Source: Vibrionales bacterium SWAT-3
GTDB taxonomy: Bacteria; Pseudomonadota; Gammaproteobacteria; Enterobacterales; Vibrionaceae
NCBI GenBank assembly: GCA_000169995.1
Contig: AAZW01000002.1
Location: 226,911-290,910, forward strand
Reading direction: 5' to 3'
Length of the DNA stretch: 64,000 nucleotides
Part shown: piece after piece, positions 43,784 through 52,614 of the stretch
How positions within the stretch are numbered: the first letter of the stretch is position 1
How the letters are laid out: every line of letters begins with the position of its first letter
Translations under genes and position numbers: made by a program
Notes under the pieces: generated by a model
Seen by the model: only the letters and a program-made list of their open reading frames with translations
What the model was told of the DNA's origin: nothing
Databases searched by the model: none

Positions 43784-44725
43784 TTACAGCGCCTTAAATT
43801 TTTCTACCATATCCTTATCAATCTCCTTGATTAGATTAGGTGACAAGCCCAGGTGTTTGGCCTCAAGACTAAACGAGCGTGTTGTTTCAAATATTTCCTC
43901 AACCATAACCATAATCGCTTTCTTTGATGACAACCCCGACTGAGCAGCTAACTGGTCTAGTGCGTTCTTTGGCGTTCGACCATTACCACCAAATGCCGTC
44001 ATATGCTCTTTGTAAGGGTTGGGGCTGTAAACAATGTCGTAGAAAGGCGATAGCGTCCAGTTATCGGCGTCACTGGCAAGGAAACTGAAGTTCTTACTGT
44101 GATCATCTTGGTTAACAGTTAGGTAATTAAACATGCAGCGCTTAATGAGCTTCTGAGACTCAGTGACACTACACATGATGCGCGTAGCTTTAACTAAATC
44201 CACATAGTCCAAAGAAGGCTCTCGAAACGGTGCATCTAACAACCCACACGCAGAAATCATATGGATTCGACCGCCTTGCTCGGTGCCTTCAAACTCTTCC
44301 ACCGCAGCTCGGCCAAGGGTAATGATATCAATCGACTCCTTGGACTCATCAAGTAAATCTAATTCAGGCTCATAGCTCAACGCACCCATGCATCTGTCAC
44401 CCAGATAAGCCAAACGCTCTAGGGCGGTAACTTCCTTTGGGTTATGATCGTTCTGTCTAAATACACGATCCATGAGATAAAGACCCCAACCATCAGGGAG
44501 ACTATCTCCAAATACTCCATGAATACCGTAATGCGGCCCTCTAGGCGCAACTTGTAAGCTTGTATCAGCCTTTAAATTGAAAGGAGCCAGAGAGGTTGAG
44601 TGAGCACCCAAATAAGCCTCATCAAATTGGAAGAAGCTTTGCTTACTATTTTCAACTAGCTTGCCGACAAATACCTTTTCACCTGTGCTAAGCGTTCGTT
44701 TTACGGTTAGGGCTGATTTAAGCAT
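43784..44725 (-). CDS. hipA: HipA-like kinase with internal deletion
   Basis: About 313 residues, versus ~410-440 in the family. The N-terminal HipA domain is present (FQFDEAYLGA; HGVFGDSLPDGWGLYLMDR), and the C-terminal kinase lobe keeps the catalytic NQDDHSKNFSFL and metal-binding SPFYDIVYS. The middle is missing: sequence passes from EEFEGTEQGG straight to RIHMISACGLL, skipping the Gly-rich loop (usually GGARPK) and ATP-binding Lys region, ~90 residues. The frame is kept, so a product is possible, but kinase activity is doubtful. It overlaps hipB; start chosen at ATG 44725. Confidence 0.82.
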   Translation of the reverse strand: MLKSALTVKRTLSTGEKVFVGKLVENSKQSFFQFDEAYLGAHSTSLAPFNLKADTSLQVAPRGPHYGIHGVFGDSLPDGWGLYLMDRVFRQNDHNPKEVTALERLAYLGDRCMGALSYEPELDLLDESKESIDIITLGRAAVEEFEGTEQGGRIHMISACGLLDAPFREPSLDYVDLVKATRIMCSVTESQKLIKRCMFNYLTVNQDDHSKNFSFLASDADNWTLSPFYDIVYSPNPYKEHMTAFGGNGRTPKNALDQLAAQSGLSSKKAIMVMVEEIFETTRSFSLEAKHLGLSPNLIKEIDKDMVEKFKAL

Positions 44726-44993
44726 GTCGAAGCACATCCTCTATTGATTTAAATTCAGGCTCAGACGACTTTGTCAGCTCTTTCACTTTTTTCAAGTCAC
44801 CGACTGTCTCATAAAGCATGAGGAACTGACGCAATGAGATGTTGCCAGATGACTCAAACTTTCGGATCGTCGCGTAAGGTACGCCAGAGAGATCAGCCAT
44901 CTTCTGAACACTGAGTTTATCTTTTTTCCGAGCGGACTTGATAAACTCTTTGAGTTCGATCTGCAAATCATAAGCGGTATAAAGAGATAACAT
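44718..44993 (-). CDS. hipB: HipB-like antitoxin/regulator
   Basis: 91 residues from ATG 44993 (GAGG five bases upstream). An XRE helix-turn-helix (SVQKMADLSGVPYATIRKFES) followed by helices (FLMLYETVGDLKKV) marks it as the HipB-type partner that would bind HipA and repress the operon. Four copies of a TTGCTA-type palindrome lie upstream, the first ending 15 bp before the ATG. Confidence 0.85.
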   Translation of the reverse strand: MLSLYTAYDLQIELKEFIKSARKKDKLSVQKMADLSGVPYATIRKFESSGNISLRQFLMLYETVGDLKKVKELTKSSEPEFKSIEDVLRHA

Positions 44994-45007
44994 ACATGCC
45001 TCGTAAG

Positions 45008-45025
45008 TTGCTATTATAGTAGCAA
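45008..45025. promoter_or_regulatory. hipB: HipB operator 1
   Basis: TTGCTATTATAGTAGCAA, an almost perfect 18-bp palindrome 15 bp upstream of hipB. Confidence 0.75.
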
Positions 45026-45048
45026 TTATAGCGCCAATCATGGTCTAA

Positions 45049-45066
45049 TTGCTATTACTGTAGCAA
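45049..45066. promoter_or_regulatory. hipB: HipB operator 2
   Basis: TTGCTATTACTGTAGCAA; starts 41 bp (about four helical turns) after operator 1. Confidence 0.7.
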
Positions 45067-45138
45067 ATTTAAAGTAATAACAATCATTACTTCATTAACA
45101 CGAATGACAAAAAAGTCCATCACTGTGACGGACCGCCT

Positions 45139-45156
45139 TTGCTACTATAGTGACAA
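45139..45156. promoter_or_regulatory. hipB: HipB operator 3
   Basis: TTGCTACTATAGTGACAA; one arm weaker. Starts 90 bp beyond operator 2. Confidence 0.6.
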
Positions 45157-45178
45157 ATTAAGGTTTTTTTGGCATTAT

Positions 45179-45196
45179 TTGCTACCATTATAGCAG
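45179..45196. promoter_or_regulatory. hipB: HipB operator 4
   Basis: TTGCTACCATTATAGCAG; starts 40 bp after operator 3, echoing the spacing of sites 1 and 2. Confidence 0.55.
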
Positions 45197-45468
45197 ATTA
45201 AAAAACAAGGCTTTATGCATCCATTCGTTGTTTCACAAGAGCATACCTTGCTTTACATTCAGGTCGATCAACTAGCTGTGATGGCATTAGATATGAGAAA
45301 AGACAGGTTATCAATAATAGTAGAGCTTCTACTCCAACGCAGTTTTGGGCATTTCTGAGGTAGAACGTACCATGAGTAAAACTCAGTCTGTGAAGTTTTG
45401 TCGAGTAGACGGTTATTGGTAACAAGTGTCGTCAACCCGACAAGAATGCGCTGGTTGAACGTCTAACA
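45197..45468. other. Unassigned 272-bp stretch
   Basis: A 70-codon minus-strand frame (45213-45425) ends LVDRPECKARYALVKQRMDA, but it has no ribosome site and its first part is low-quality sequence. It may be the tail of a broken gene. Nothing else recognised. Confidence 0.35.
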
Positions 45469-45849
45469 TTAAAACAAGCCGAACACATTGTTCTTCCCGT
45501 CTTGTTCAAGACCTCTAATCTGATGGTGCTTTGGCTCTCCACCAAACAATAAAATATACAACTTCCGGTCTTGGTACGTCCCCACTACATAGTGGTCTTT
45601 TTGTATGACGTACTCAATAGTTTCGGCTTCCTCATCAGTGCACAGATATTTAATATCAACCAGCTTCACCCATTTCAACCCGATCACATTCTTTGCTTCT
45701 ATAAACCCACCAAATGGCGCAGTAAAACGATTACCTAGCTTCAAAAGCGCATCAATCATCCCTTGGTTCTTCTTGCTTACCCCAATTGGACCGTTGCTGT
45801 TAATCTTGAAGTGGCTGTATCCAGAAGTCACATGAATTGATTGATACAT
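45469..45849 (-). CDS. Hypothetical protein beside integrase
   Basis: 126 residues, soluble, mixed alpha/beta (FIEAKNVIGLKWVKLVDIKYL; DHYVVGTYQDRKLYILLFG). No family recognised. It diverges from the integrase gene. Position suggests a cargo gene of the integrated element. Confidence 0.6.
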   Translation of the reverse strand: MYQSIHVTSGYSHFKINSNGPIGVSKKNQGMIDALLKLGNRFTAPFGGFIEAKNVIGLKWVKLVDIKYLCTDEEAETIEYVIQKDHYVVGTYQDRKLYILLFGGEPKHHQIRGLEQDGKNNVFGLF

Positions 45850-45982
45850 GGAAAAAACCTATTAACTTTCTTAGCATTTTGAGATAGGTGCCCAGCTTGT
45901 GCTTTTTGTCCTAAATAAAACATTGTTCTACATTCCAGCTCAACTTACACTGTTTTTATATACAGCTATATTAGGCTTTATT

Positions 45983-47020
45983 ATGTCTGTCCGCAATTTA
46001 AAAGATGGTTCTACCAAACCTTGGATCTGCGAATGTTACCCAAACGGACGAACAGGGAAGCGTGTTCGTAAAAAATTTTCGACTAAAGGCGAAGCCAAGG
46101 CTTTTGAGCTTCACACAATAAGGGAAATTGACGATAAGCCATGGATGGGTATTAAACCGGATAACCGTAGAATGAGCGAGCTGTTAGACACTTGGTGGAG
46201 CATACACGGTCATACGTTGAAATCAGGTAAGCAAGCTCGGGATCTAATAGCCAAAACAATTGAAGGATTAGGTAACCCAATTGCCTATCACCTTAAAGAA
46301 CGAGACTACTTAGATTATCGGGCAGCTCGAATCCCCTATCGTGGCAAAAACAAATCTATCGAGATATCCCCGACCACACATAACCTTGAACTGATCTATC
46401 TAAAAGGTATGTTCAAGAAGCTGATTAAGTACAATCAGTGGAAATACCCCAACCCAGTTGAAGCAATCGAGCCTATCAGAACCAGTGAAAAGAACCTGGC
46501 ATATCTAACCAAGCCACAAATTGAAGAGTTCCTATTTAACCTGAAGAATTTCAACCGCGTAATTACAGTCTCGATTCCACAGCTCATTGTAATCTCTAAG
46601 ATTTGCTTAGCCACCGGTGCTCGTATAAGTGAAGCTCTCACTCTTACCCGTTCACAAGTAGCTGAATTCAAGCTAACTTACACCGAGACAAAAGGTAAGA
46701 AAAATCGAAGTGTGCCCATCTCACCTGCTTTGTATCATGAGATCTTAGATATCGCTGTGAGCGACCATAAGATTTTTGACACTACTTATAAGGATGCCTG
46801 GCGCTACATTAAAAGGGCGTTACCTAATCATGTTCCAAGTGGGCAAGCAACGCATGTTCTACGGCATACATTTGCTTCGCATTTTATGATGAATAAAGGG
46901 GATATTTTGGTGTTACAGCGGATTCTAGGTCACACAAAAATTGAGCAGACAATGGCGTATTCTCATTTTGCTCCCGAGCATTTGATGCAGGCAGTTCACC
47001 TCAATCCTTTAGAAAATTAA
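45983..47020 (+). CDS. int: Tyrosine recombinase (phage-type integrase)
   Basis: 345 residues from ATG 45983. The N-terminal SAM-like region (VRNLKDGSTKPWICECYPNG; GEAKAFELHTIREI) is typical of P2-like vibrio integrases. The catalytic core has R214 (ATGARISEAL), H291 and R294 (HVLRHTFASH) and the nucleophile Y326 (MAYSHF). It would recombine attP with a chromosomal site; location at the edge beside tdh suggests the attachment site lies within ~100 bp downstream. Core residues are intact. Confidence 0.92.
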   Translation: MSVRNLKDGSTKPWICECYPNGRTGKRVRKKFSTKGEAKAFELHTIREIDDKPWMGIKPDNRRMSELLDTWWSIHGHTLKSGKQARDLIAKTIEGLGNPIAYHLKERDYLDYRAARIPYRGKNKSIEISPTTHNLELIYLKGMFKKLIKYNQWKYPNPVEAIEPIRTSEKNLAYLTKPQIEEFLFNLKNFNRVITVSIPQLIVISKICLATGARISEALTLTRSQVAEFKLTYTETKGKKNRSVPISPALYHEILDIAVSDHKIFDTTYKDAWRYIKRALPNHVPSGQATHVLRHTFASHFMMNKGDILVLQRILGHTKIEQTMAYSHFAPEHLMQAVHLNPLEN

Positions 47021-47079
47021 TGGCGACAAAATGGCGACAGCCACTGTAATCGAGCGTTGTTTAGCGGTTTTAGACGTAA

Positions 47080-47109
47080 AAAAGGCGACAATTTAACCTG
47101 TCGCCTTTT
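47080..47109. terminator. Bidirectional terminator between int and tdh
   Basis: AAAAGGCGACA / TGTCGCCTTTT, a perfect 11-bp stem with an 8-base loop, A-rich before and T-rich after, serving both the integrase and the convergent tdh. Confidence 0.9.
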
Positions 47110-47131
47110 GCTAATGAGTGCCTAATGTAGG

Positions 47132-48163
47132 CTATTCCCAATCAAGGATAACCTTGCCTGAAAGCCCGCTACGCATAGCGTCAAAGCCTTTTTGGAAGTC
47201 ATCCACTTTGTAGTGGTGAGTAATGATTGGTGTTAGATCTAGGCCAGATTGAATCAATGAAGCCATCTTGTACCAAGTTTCGAACATCTCACGACCGTAG
47301 ATACCTTTGATAACCAAGCCTTTAAAGATTACTTGGTTCCAGTCTACTGCCATGTCTGATGGTGGAATACCTAGTAGAGAGATCTTACCGCCGTGGTTCA
47401 TGTTCGTTAGCATGCTGTTGAATGCTGATGGTACACCAGACATTTCTAGGCCTACGTCGAAGCCTTCTGTCATGCCTAGGTCAGCCATTACGTCTTCAAG
47501 CTTCTCTTCCATCACGTTTACTGCGCGCGTTACACCCATTTTCTTAGCAAGGTCTAGGCGGTATTCGTTTACGTCAGTAATTACAACGTGACGAGCACCT
47601 ACGTGCTTAGCAACCGCAGCAGCCATGATACCAATTGGGCCAGCACCAGTGATTAGCACGTCTTCGCCTACTAGGTCGAAAGAAAGCGCTGTGTGCACTG
47701 CGTTACCAAACGGGTCAAAGATTGATGCTAGATCATCTGAAATCTCTGCAGGGATCTTAAACGCGTTGAACGCAGGGATCACAAGGTATTCAGAGAATGC
47801 ACCAGTGCGGTTAACACCAACACCTGTTGTGTTACGACAAAGGTGAGTACGGCCGCCACGACAGTTACGACAGTGACCACATGTGATGTGACCTTCGCCA
47901 GATACGCGATCACCGATTTCAAAACCACGAACTTCTTGGCCGATGCCAACAACTTCACCTACGTATTCGTGACCTACAACCATAGGTACTGGGATTGTGT
48001 TTTGTGACCACTCATCCCAGTTGTAGATGTGTACGTCTGTACCACAGATTGCGGTTTTCTTAATACGGATAAGAAGATCATTATGACCCATTTCAGGTTT
48101 TTCAACCTCGGTCATCCAAATGCCTTCTTCAGGCTTAAGTTTAGAAAGTGCTTTAATTTTCAT
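47132..48163 (-). CDS. tdh: L-threonine 3-dehydrogenase
   Basis: 343 residues, normal length. A zinc-dependent, NAD-linked medium-chain dehydrogenase that oxidises L-threonine to 2-amino-3-ketobutyrate. Visible sites: catalytic zinc C-x-T in [23 protein letters not shown], structural zinc cluster [15 protein letters not shown], and Rossmann [10 protein letters not shown]. It follows kbl by 107 bp in the same direction; Kbl uses its product. AGGTAAC lies before the ATG. Confidence 0.97.
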   Translation of the reverse strand: MKIKALSKLKPEEGIWMTEVEKPEMGHNDLLIRIKKTAICGTDVHIYNWDEWSQNTIPVPMVVGHEYVGEVVGIGQEVRGFEIGDRVSGEGHITCGHCRNCRGGRTHLCRNTTGVGVNRTGAFSEYLVIPAFNAFKIPAEISDDLASIFDPFGNAVHTALSFDLVGEDVLITGAGPIGIMAAAVAKHVGARHVVITDVNEYRLDLAKKMGVTRAVNVMEEKLEDVMADLGMTEGFDVGLEMSGVPSAFNSMLTNMNHGGKISLLGIPPSDMAVDWNQVIFKGLVIKGIYGREMFETWYKMASLIQSGLDLTPIITHHYKVDDFQKGFDAMRSGLSGKVILDWE

Positions 48164-48270
48164 AATGTTACCTAGTTCATCTCGCCTAACTGTAAGGCGA
48201 GAATCAAAAATCTCATTGTTCTTATCTAATCATCACAGCGTTAGCGTTACGCCAACAACCTGCAATAAAA

Positions 48271-49464
48271 TTAGATGATACCCATGTCTTTACCAACTTG
48301 GATGAACGCATCGATTGCGCGATCTAGTTGCTCACGAGAGTGTGCTGCAGACATTTGCGTACGGATACGAGCTTTACCTTTTGGTACTACAGGGAAAGAG
48401 AAGCCTACAACGTAGATGCCTTTCTCTAGAGCGCGCTCTGCGAATTCAGCCGCTACTTTTGCATCACCAAGCATGATTGGGATGATTGCGTGGTCAGCAC
48501 CACCCATAGTGAAACCAGCTTCTTCCATGCGAGTACGGAAGTGAGCAGAGTTTTCCCATAGTGTTGTACGTAGGTCACCAGATTCTGCTAGAAGATCTAG
48601 AACACGGATAGACGCCGATACGATTGCAGGTGCAACAGAGTTAGAGAATAGGTATGGACGAGAACGCTGACGTAACCAGTCGATCACTTCTTTCTTACCA
48701 GAAGTGTAACCGCCTGAAGCGCCACCCATTGCTTTACCAAGTGTACCTGTGATGATGTCGATACGGTCTACAACGTTGTGGAACTCGTGAGTACCCGCGC
48801 CGTTTTCGCCCATGAAACCTACTGCGTGAGAATCATCAACCATTACTAGTGCGCCGTACTTCTCAGCAAGGTCACAGATAGCTGGAAGGTTCGCTACTAC
48901 GCCGTCCATTGAGAATACGCCGTCAGTTACGATTAGCGTGTGGCGAGCGCCAGCTTCTTTAGCTGCGATAAGTTGCTGCTCTAGCTCTTCCATGTTGTTG
49001 TTCGCGTAACGGAAGCGCATCGCTTTACATAGACGAACGCCATCGATGATTGAAGCGTGGTTTAGCGCGTCAGAGATGATTGCGTCTTCTTTGCCTAGAA
49101 TCGTTTCGAATAGGCCAGCGTTAGCATCAAAACAAGATGTGTAAAGGATTGTGTCTTCTTTACCTAGGAACGTAGACAGCTTTTGCTCTAGTTCTTTGTG
49201 AGAATCTTGAGTACCACAGATGAAACGAACTGAAGCCATACCAAAACCGTGCTGATCCATACCACCTTTTGCAGCTTCGATAAGCTCTGGGTGGTTCGCA
49301 AGACCTAAGTAGTTGTTTGCACAGAAGTTTAGTACTTCTTCACCAGTCGAGATAGAAACCGCTGCTTTTTGAGCAGAAGTGATAATGCGCTCAGACTTGT
49401 AAAGACCTTCTTCTTTAACTTCTTCGATTTGATTTTGAATCTGTTGGTAAAATGCAGAAGACAT
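48271..49464 (-). CDS. kbl: Glycine C-acetyltransferase (2-amino-3-ketobutyrate CoA ligase)
   Basis: 397 residues, normal length. A PLP enzyme that splits 2-amino-3-ketobutyrate with CoA into glycine and acetyl-CoA. Motifs: [14 protein letters not shown] at the start, [16 protein letters not shown], and the PLP lysine in [16 protein letters not shown] strong AGGAAGGA site precedes the ATG. With tdh it forms the threonine-to-glycine pathway. Confidence 0.97.
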   Translation of the reverse strand: MSSAFYQQIQNQIEEVKEEGLYKSERIITSAQKAAVSISTGEEVLNFCANNYLGLANHPELIEAAKGGMDQHGFGMASVRFICGTQDSHKELEQKLSTFLGKEDTILYTSCFDANAGLFETILGKEDAIISDALNHASIIDGVRLCKAMRFRYANNNMEELEQQLIAAKEAGARHTLIVTDGVFSMDGVVANLPAICDLAEKYGALVMVDDSHAVGFMGENGAGTHEFHNVVDRIDIITGTLGKAMGGASGGYTSGKKEVIDWLRQRSRPYLFSNSVAPAIVSASIRVLDLLAESGDLRTTLWENSAHFRTRMEEAGFTMGGADHAIIPIMLGDAKVAAEFAERALEKGIYVVGFSFPVVPKGKARIRTQMSAAHSREQLDRAIDAFIQVGKDMGII

Positions 49465-49795
49465 TGTCTCATTCCTTCCTAGTTATTATTCAGCAGCATC
49501 GCGCGCCGCATTATGTAGGGATATAAACGATCCTAAAACGATCATTTACACTGTAAAACTAATCTCTATATTCTAGTTGAACATCCCCTTTTCGATTATC
49601 CCTCCAGTTGGAAAAACATTAATGAACCTGAGGCACGAATAATAGTTCATCCCAGTGACACAGGGCACATTAACGCCCCTCTCTTGTTCTTTTTAACGCC
49701 ATATCCATCGAAAATTCGACCTAATTTCGCTTTCATATTAAATCTCAATTTTTAATCTCAAAACGATATAGTGGTGAATTACTGTTTCTCTCAGA
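49465..49795. promoter_or_regulatory. Divergent promoter region kbl / EAL gene
   Basis: 331 bp without a gene. It presumably holds the kbl-tdh promoter and that of the EAL gene. A repeated AACGATC (near 49527 and 49538) is the only short repeat noticed. Confidence 0.4.
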
Positions 49796-50575
49796 ATGTG
49801 CGTCCATTACACAGATGACCAAGATAAAATGAGAAACAAGCCGATGACACTATCCGATTACATCATTCAAGAAGCCTTCGAAAACGACTGGCACACCTGC
49901 TTTTATCAACCAAAAGTAGAATCGAGTGCGGAGAAAGTGACAGGCGTAGAAGCACTATTTCGCCTGAATATTCCCGAAGAAGGTGTCTTTTCACCTGGTG
50001 TATTCATTGATCGTGCTTTCGCACTAGGTTACGAAGAAGAGATCTTCTTTAGTGTTCTTGAGCAATCTTTAACTGAAGTTAAGTCGCTATCAGCACACTT
50101 GAACTTGGCCGTTAATATCAGCAAGCAAGTGCTAGCGAACCCAGATAATGTAGAAAAGGTGCGTGAACTACTTTGGAATACTTCGTTCAAGGCAAGGCAG
50201 TTAACGTTCGAACTCAGTGAGGCTGAGCAATGGGATGAAGCGCTCTGCGAACAGGTTAAACGCTATAAAGCGCTTGGTATTAAAATCTCTATCGATGATT
50301 TCGGTGTGGGTTACTCAGACATGAATAAGGTCATTAACCTTGATGTCGATGAAGTGAAGTTTGATAAGTCGATTGTGAACAGCGCTGAACCAGCACGCTC
50401 TGAGTTGGTTAAACAAACATTGGCTTACTGCAAAAAGTCTGGCATTGAGACTGTGGCGGAAGGTGTTGAAGATTCTGATACACATCAACGAGTCCACCAG
50501 CTTGGTTTTGATCGCTGTCAGGGTTTCCTATACTCGAAGCCTCTTCCGTTGACGGATCTTAGACTGGTCATGTAA
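49796..50575 (+). CDS. EAL-domain c-di-GMP phosphodiesterase
   Basis: 259 residues, a stand-alone EAL domain with no visible sensor or membrane segment. Residues for metal binding and catalysis are present: GVEALFRL (EAL), NISKQ, FELSEAE, IDDFGVGYSD, VKFDKS, ETVAEGVED and the CQGFLYSKPL end. It should hydrolyse c-di-GMP in the cytoplasm and favour motility over biofilm. The first ATG is used, but ATG at 49829 or 49844 is equally plausible. Confidence 0.9.
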   Translation: MCVHYTDDQDKMRNKPMTLSDYIIQEAFENDWHTCFYQPKVESSAEKVTGVEALFRLNIPEEGVFSPGVFIDRAFALGYEEEIFFSVLEQSLTEVKSLSAHLNLAVNISKQVLANPDNVEKVRELLWNTSFKARQLTFELSEAEQWDEALCEQVKRYKALGIKISIDDFGVGYSDMNKVINLDVDEVKFDKSIVNSAEPARSELVKQTLAYCKKSGIETVAEGVEDSDTHQRVHQLGFDRCQGFLYSKPLPLTDLRLVM

Positions 50576-50600
50576 TGACTCTGTCCCGCTAAGGAAAGAG

Positions 50601-51413
50601 TTAGCTTAAAACAAATTCAACGCTTTTTTTCTTCTGTTTTAAGTCATGGTAACGGATGTACTTAAAATAGATATCGTGCTTGTTTTGGATATTCTGAGAA
50701 AAGGGATTTTTCACCACTTTTTTAATATCAGCTTTGAAAAATGGCATACCAAGCTTACTCATGTATGGCTCTAAATAGAGATCATAAAGAAACTGACACA
50801 TAGCTGGATCAAGAGTAGGAAAACAGAATTCAGTATCAGCTAAGTTGTCTGCCATGTAATCAAAGATCTTACGACGAATAACAATACTCACAGCACCAAC
50901 GCTGCACAGCATCTTACTGACACCGTCGTAAACCACATGCCCAATGATGACTCCTTCATAAAGAAAACACAGCACCTGCATATCTTCTCTCTTCACACCC
51001 AAATGACTCGCAACTTCGATAAAATCTTTGCCGTAAGTCTTTTGATGCATTCCTTGAATCGATTTGAGCCTCTTTGCAGGCAGTGAGCTAAGGCTATGTG
51101 ATTCGACACTGGTCACCTCGTAGTCGTAACCAATATCGATGCTAAACGGACGCTCGGCGTTCTTCGTTGCCGCTTTCACTTGCACCATTTCTTCAACAGA
51201 GAAGTCATAATCAACCTGGAAGAAGCTCGCAATTCCCAAACGACGAACAAAACTGGGCAGTGTCTTCGCCCTTTCCCATTGGCTCACCATCACCTGATTA
51301 ACACCAGAAAATGCTCGGTGAGAATGGGAAAGTAGCTCAGCAAACTCTTCCTGAGATAAAGCTTTCTCTTCACGCAGATACTTTAGCTTTTGTGCAAAAT
51401 TCGATTTATCCAT
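50601..51413 (-). CDS. XRE-type regulator with C-terminal acetyltransferase-like domain
   Basis: 270 residues. The N-terminal helix-turn-helix (LREEKALSQEEFAELL; NQVMVSQWERAKTLPSF) is followed by a linker and a ~150-residue region with strands like MQVLCFLYEGVIIGHVVYDG, reminiscent of GNAT folds; the acetyl-CoA loop (Q/R-x-x-G-x-G/A) is not evident. It may be a ligand-sensing domain rather than an enzyme. Confidence 0.7.
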   Translation of the reverse strand: MDKSNFAQKLKYLREEKALSQEEFAELLSHSHRAFSGVNQVMVSQWERAKTLPSFVRRLGIASFFQVDYDFSVEEMVQVKAATKNAERPFSIDIGYDYEVTSVESHSLSSLPAKRLKSIQGMHQKTYGKDFIEVASHLGVKREDMQVLCFLYEGVIIGHVVYDGVSKMLCSVGAVSIVIRRKIFDYMADNLADTEFCFPTLDPAMCQFLYDLYLEPYMSKLGMPFFKADIKKVVKNPFSQNIQNKHDIYFKYIRYHDLKQKKKSVEFVLS

Positions 51414-52614
51414 AACTCACGTTGCCTTAGTTATTACCTGTCGCTTAACACCCAAGGCTTATCTCGCTAGCTCTGGGGGATCGGCTCTCTTTCGACACTG
51501 TCTTCAGTATGCTCTGCCAACCAGTACAACCAAATCATCACCAAACATAGGATGAAGCAGAGAACAAATAACCAGTAGGCGCTGAGCATCTCTATCACCA
51601 CACCACCAAGCAATGGCGCAATAGCAAAGCCAAGAGAGTAAAGTGCCGCAGCGCCGAAGTAAGATCCTCTGAGATGTGGCGGTGCCATTCTATCGATTTG
51701 TACATTAAGGGTTGGAAAAGCAATCACTTCTCCTAAACTTAATATAAAACAAGCAATTCCCCAACCTAGTGGCCAATCATTTGGTGTAAAAAGAAAGCCA
51801 ATTTGCGCAATCGCCATCAAAATCATGCCGATTCGAGTTCTAACAAACAGCGGCACGTGCTCAAGCCATTTAAGCATTGGGAACTGGAAAACGATAATCG
51901 TCAGCGTATTCACCAAAACTAACCCAGCAATGAGTTGAGCGGCATCAGCGATTGAAGAGCGCACGATGACTTGAGGAATTGACGACTCAGCCTGCGCGTA
52001 GACAAACATCATGATGAAGTTAGCGACCATCAGTTTTACAAAAATATTGTCTTTACGAATCACATTAAGCGTCGCGGCGAAATTAGACAGTTGAGAGGGA
52101 TCTGGCTTGGTAAAAGTACCTTTTCGTTCAATTCCTAACAGCAGCCAGAAACCGTAAACGACATAAGTACCACCAGCAACAAAGAACAGGTTTTGTGGCT
52201 GAGAAAGAGCCAAAGTGATACCAATCAATGGACCAAGTGCGCCACCCAGATTAAGTAAGAAGTAACGAATGTTCAGCGCTAACTCACGATCTTTGGAGTC
52301 TTTGAGATTATCGCCTATGACTGCCTTAGCTGGCGCTTCGATCATTGGGCGCATTAGACCCGTCATCATGATCAACACATAGAACTGCCAAACTTCACTC
52401 GCTAATGCGATGCCAGTGTAGGATATCGAGGCAATCCAACTGCCTAGCACCATGACCCATTTACGCCCTAGCTTATCCGAAAGGTAACCCGAGTAGAGCC
52501 CAGTTCCAGCACCAACAACCGCGGATACCGCTAGCATGGTACCGACTTCAATCGCAGACGCACCGTAATCTTCATAGAGAAAGACGATCAGAAAAGGCCA
52601 TGCCATAAAGTAGC

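Larger units (their letters stand above)
29598..47079. mobile_element. Putative integrated phage/plasmid hybrid element
   Basis: Bounds are inferred: the left side is the IS66 D2 junction and the right side the integrase/tdh boundary. Content includes partition, ColE2-like replication, CI/Cox/CII control, DUF2913, RadC, hipBA and a tyrosine integrase, with no virion or conjugation genes. The integrase and CI point the same way, and Cox-CII-rep the other way, as in P2/K139-type lysogeny regions. It could instead be two elements side by side: a plasmid part left of ~36 kb and a prophage part right of it. The operon linking cox to rep argues for one. Confidence 0.5.

Noticed and set aside
45213..45425. 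70-codon minus-strand frame near hipB
   Set aside because: No ribosome site and unconvincing first half; kept only as part of an unassigned stretch.
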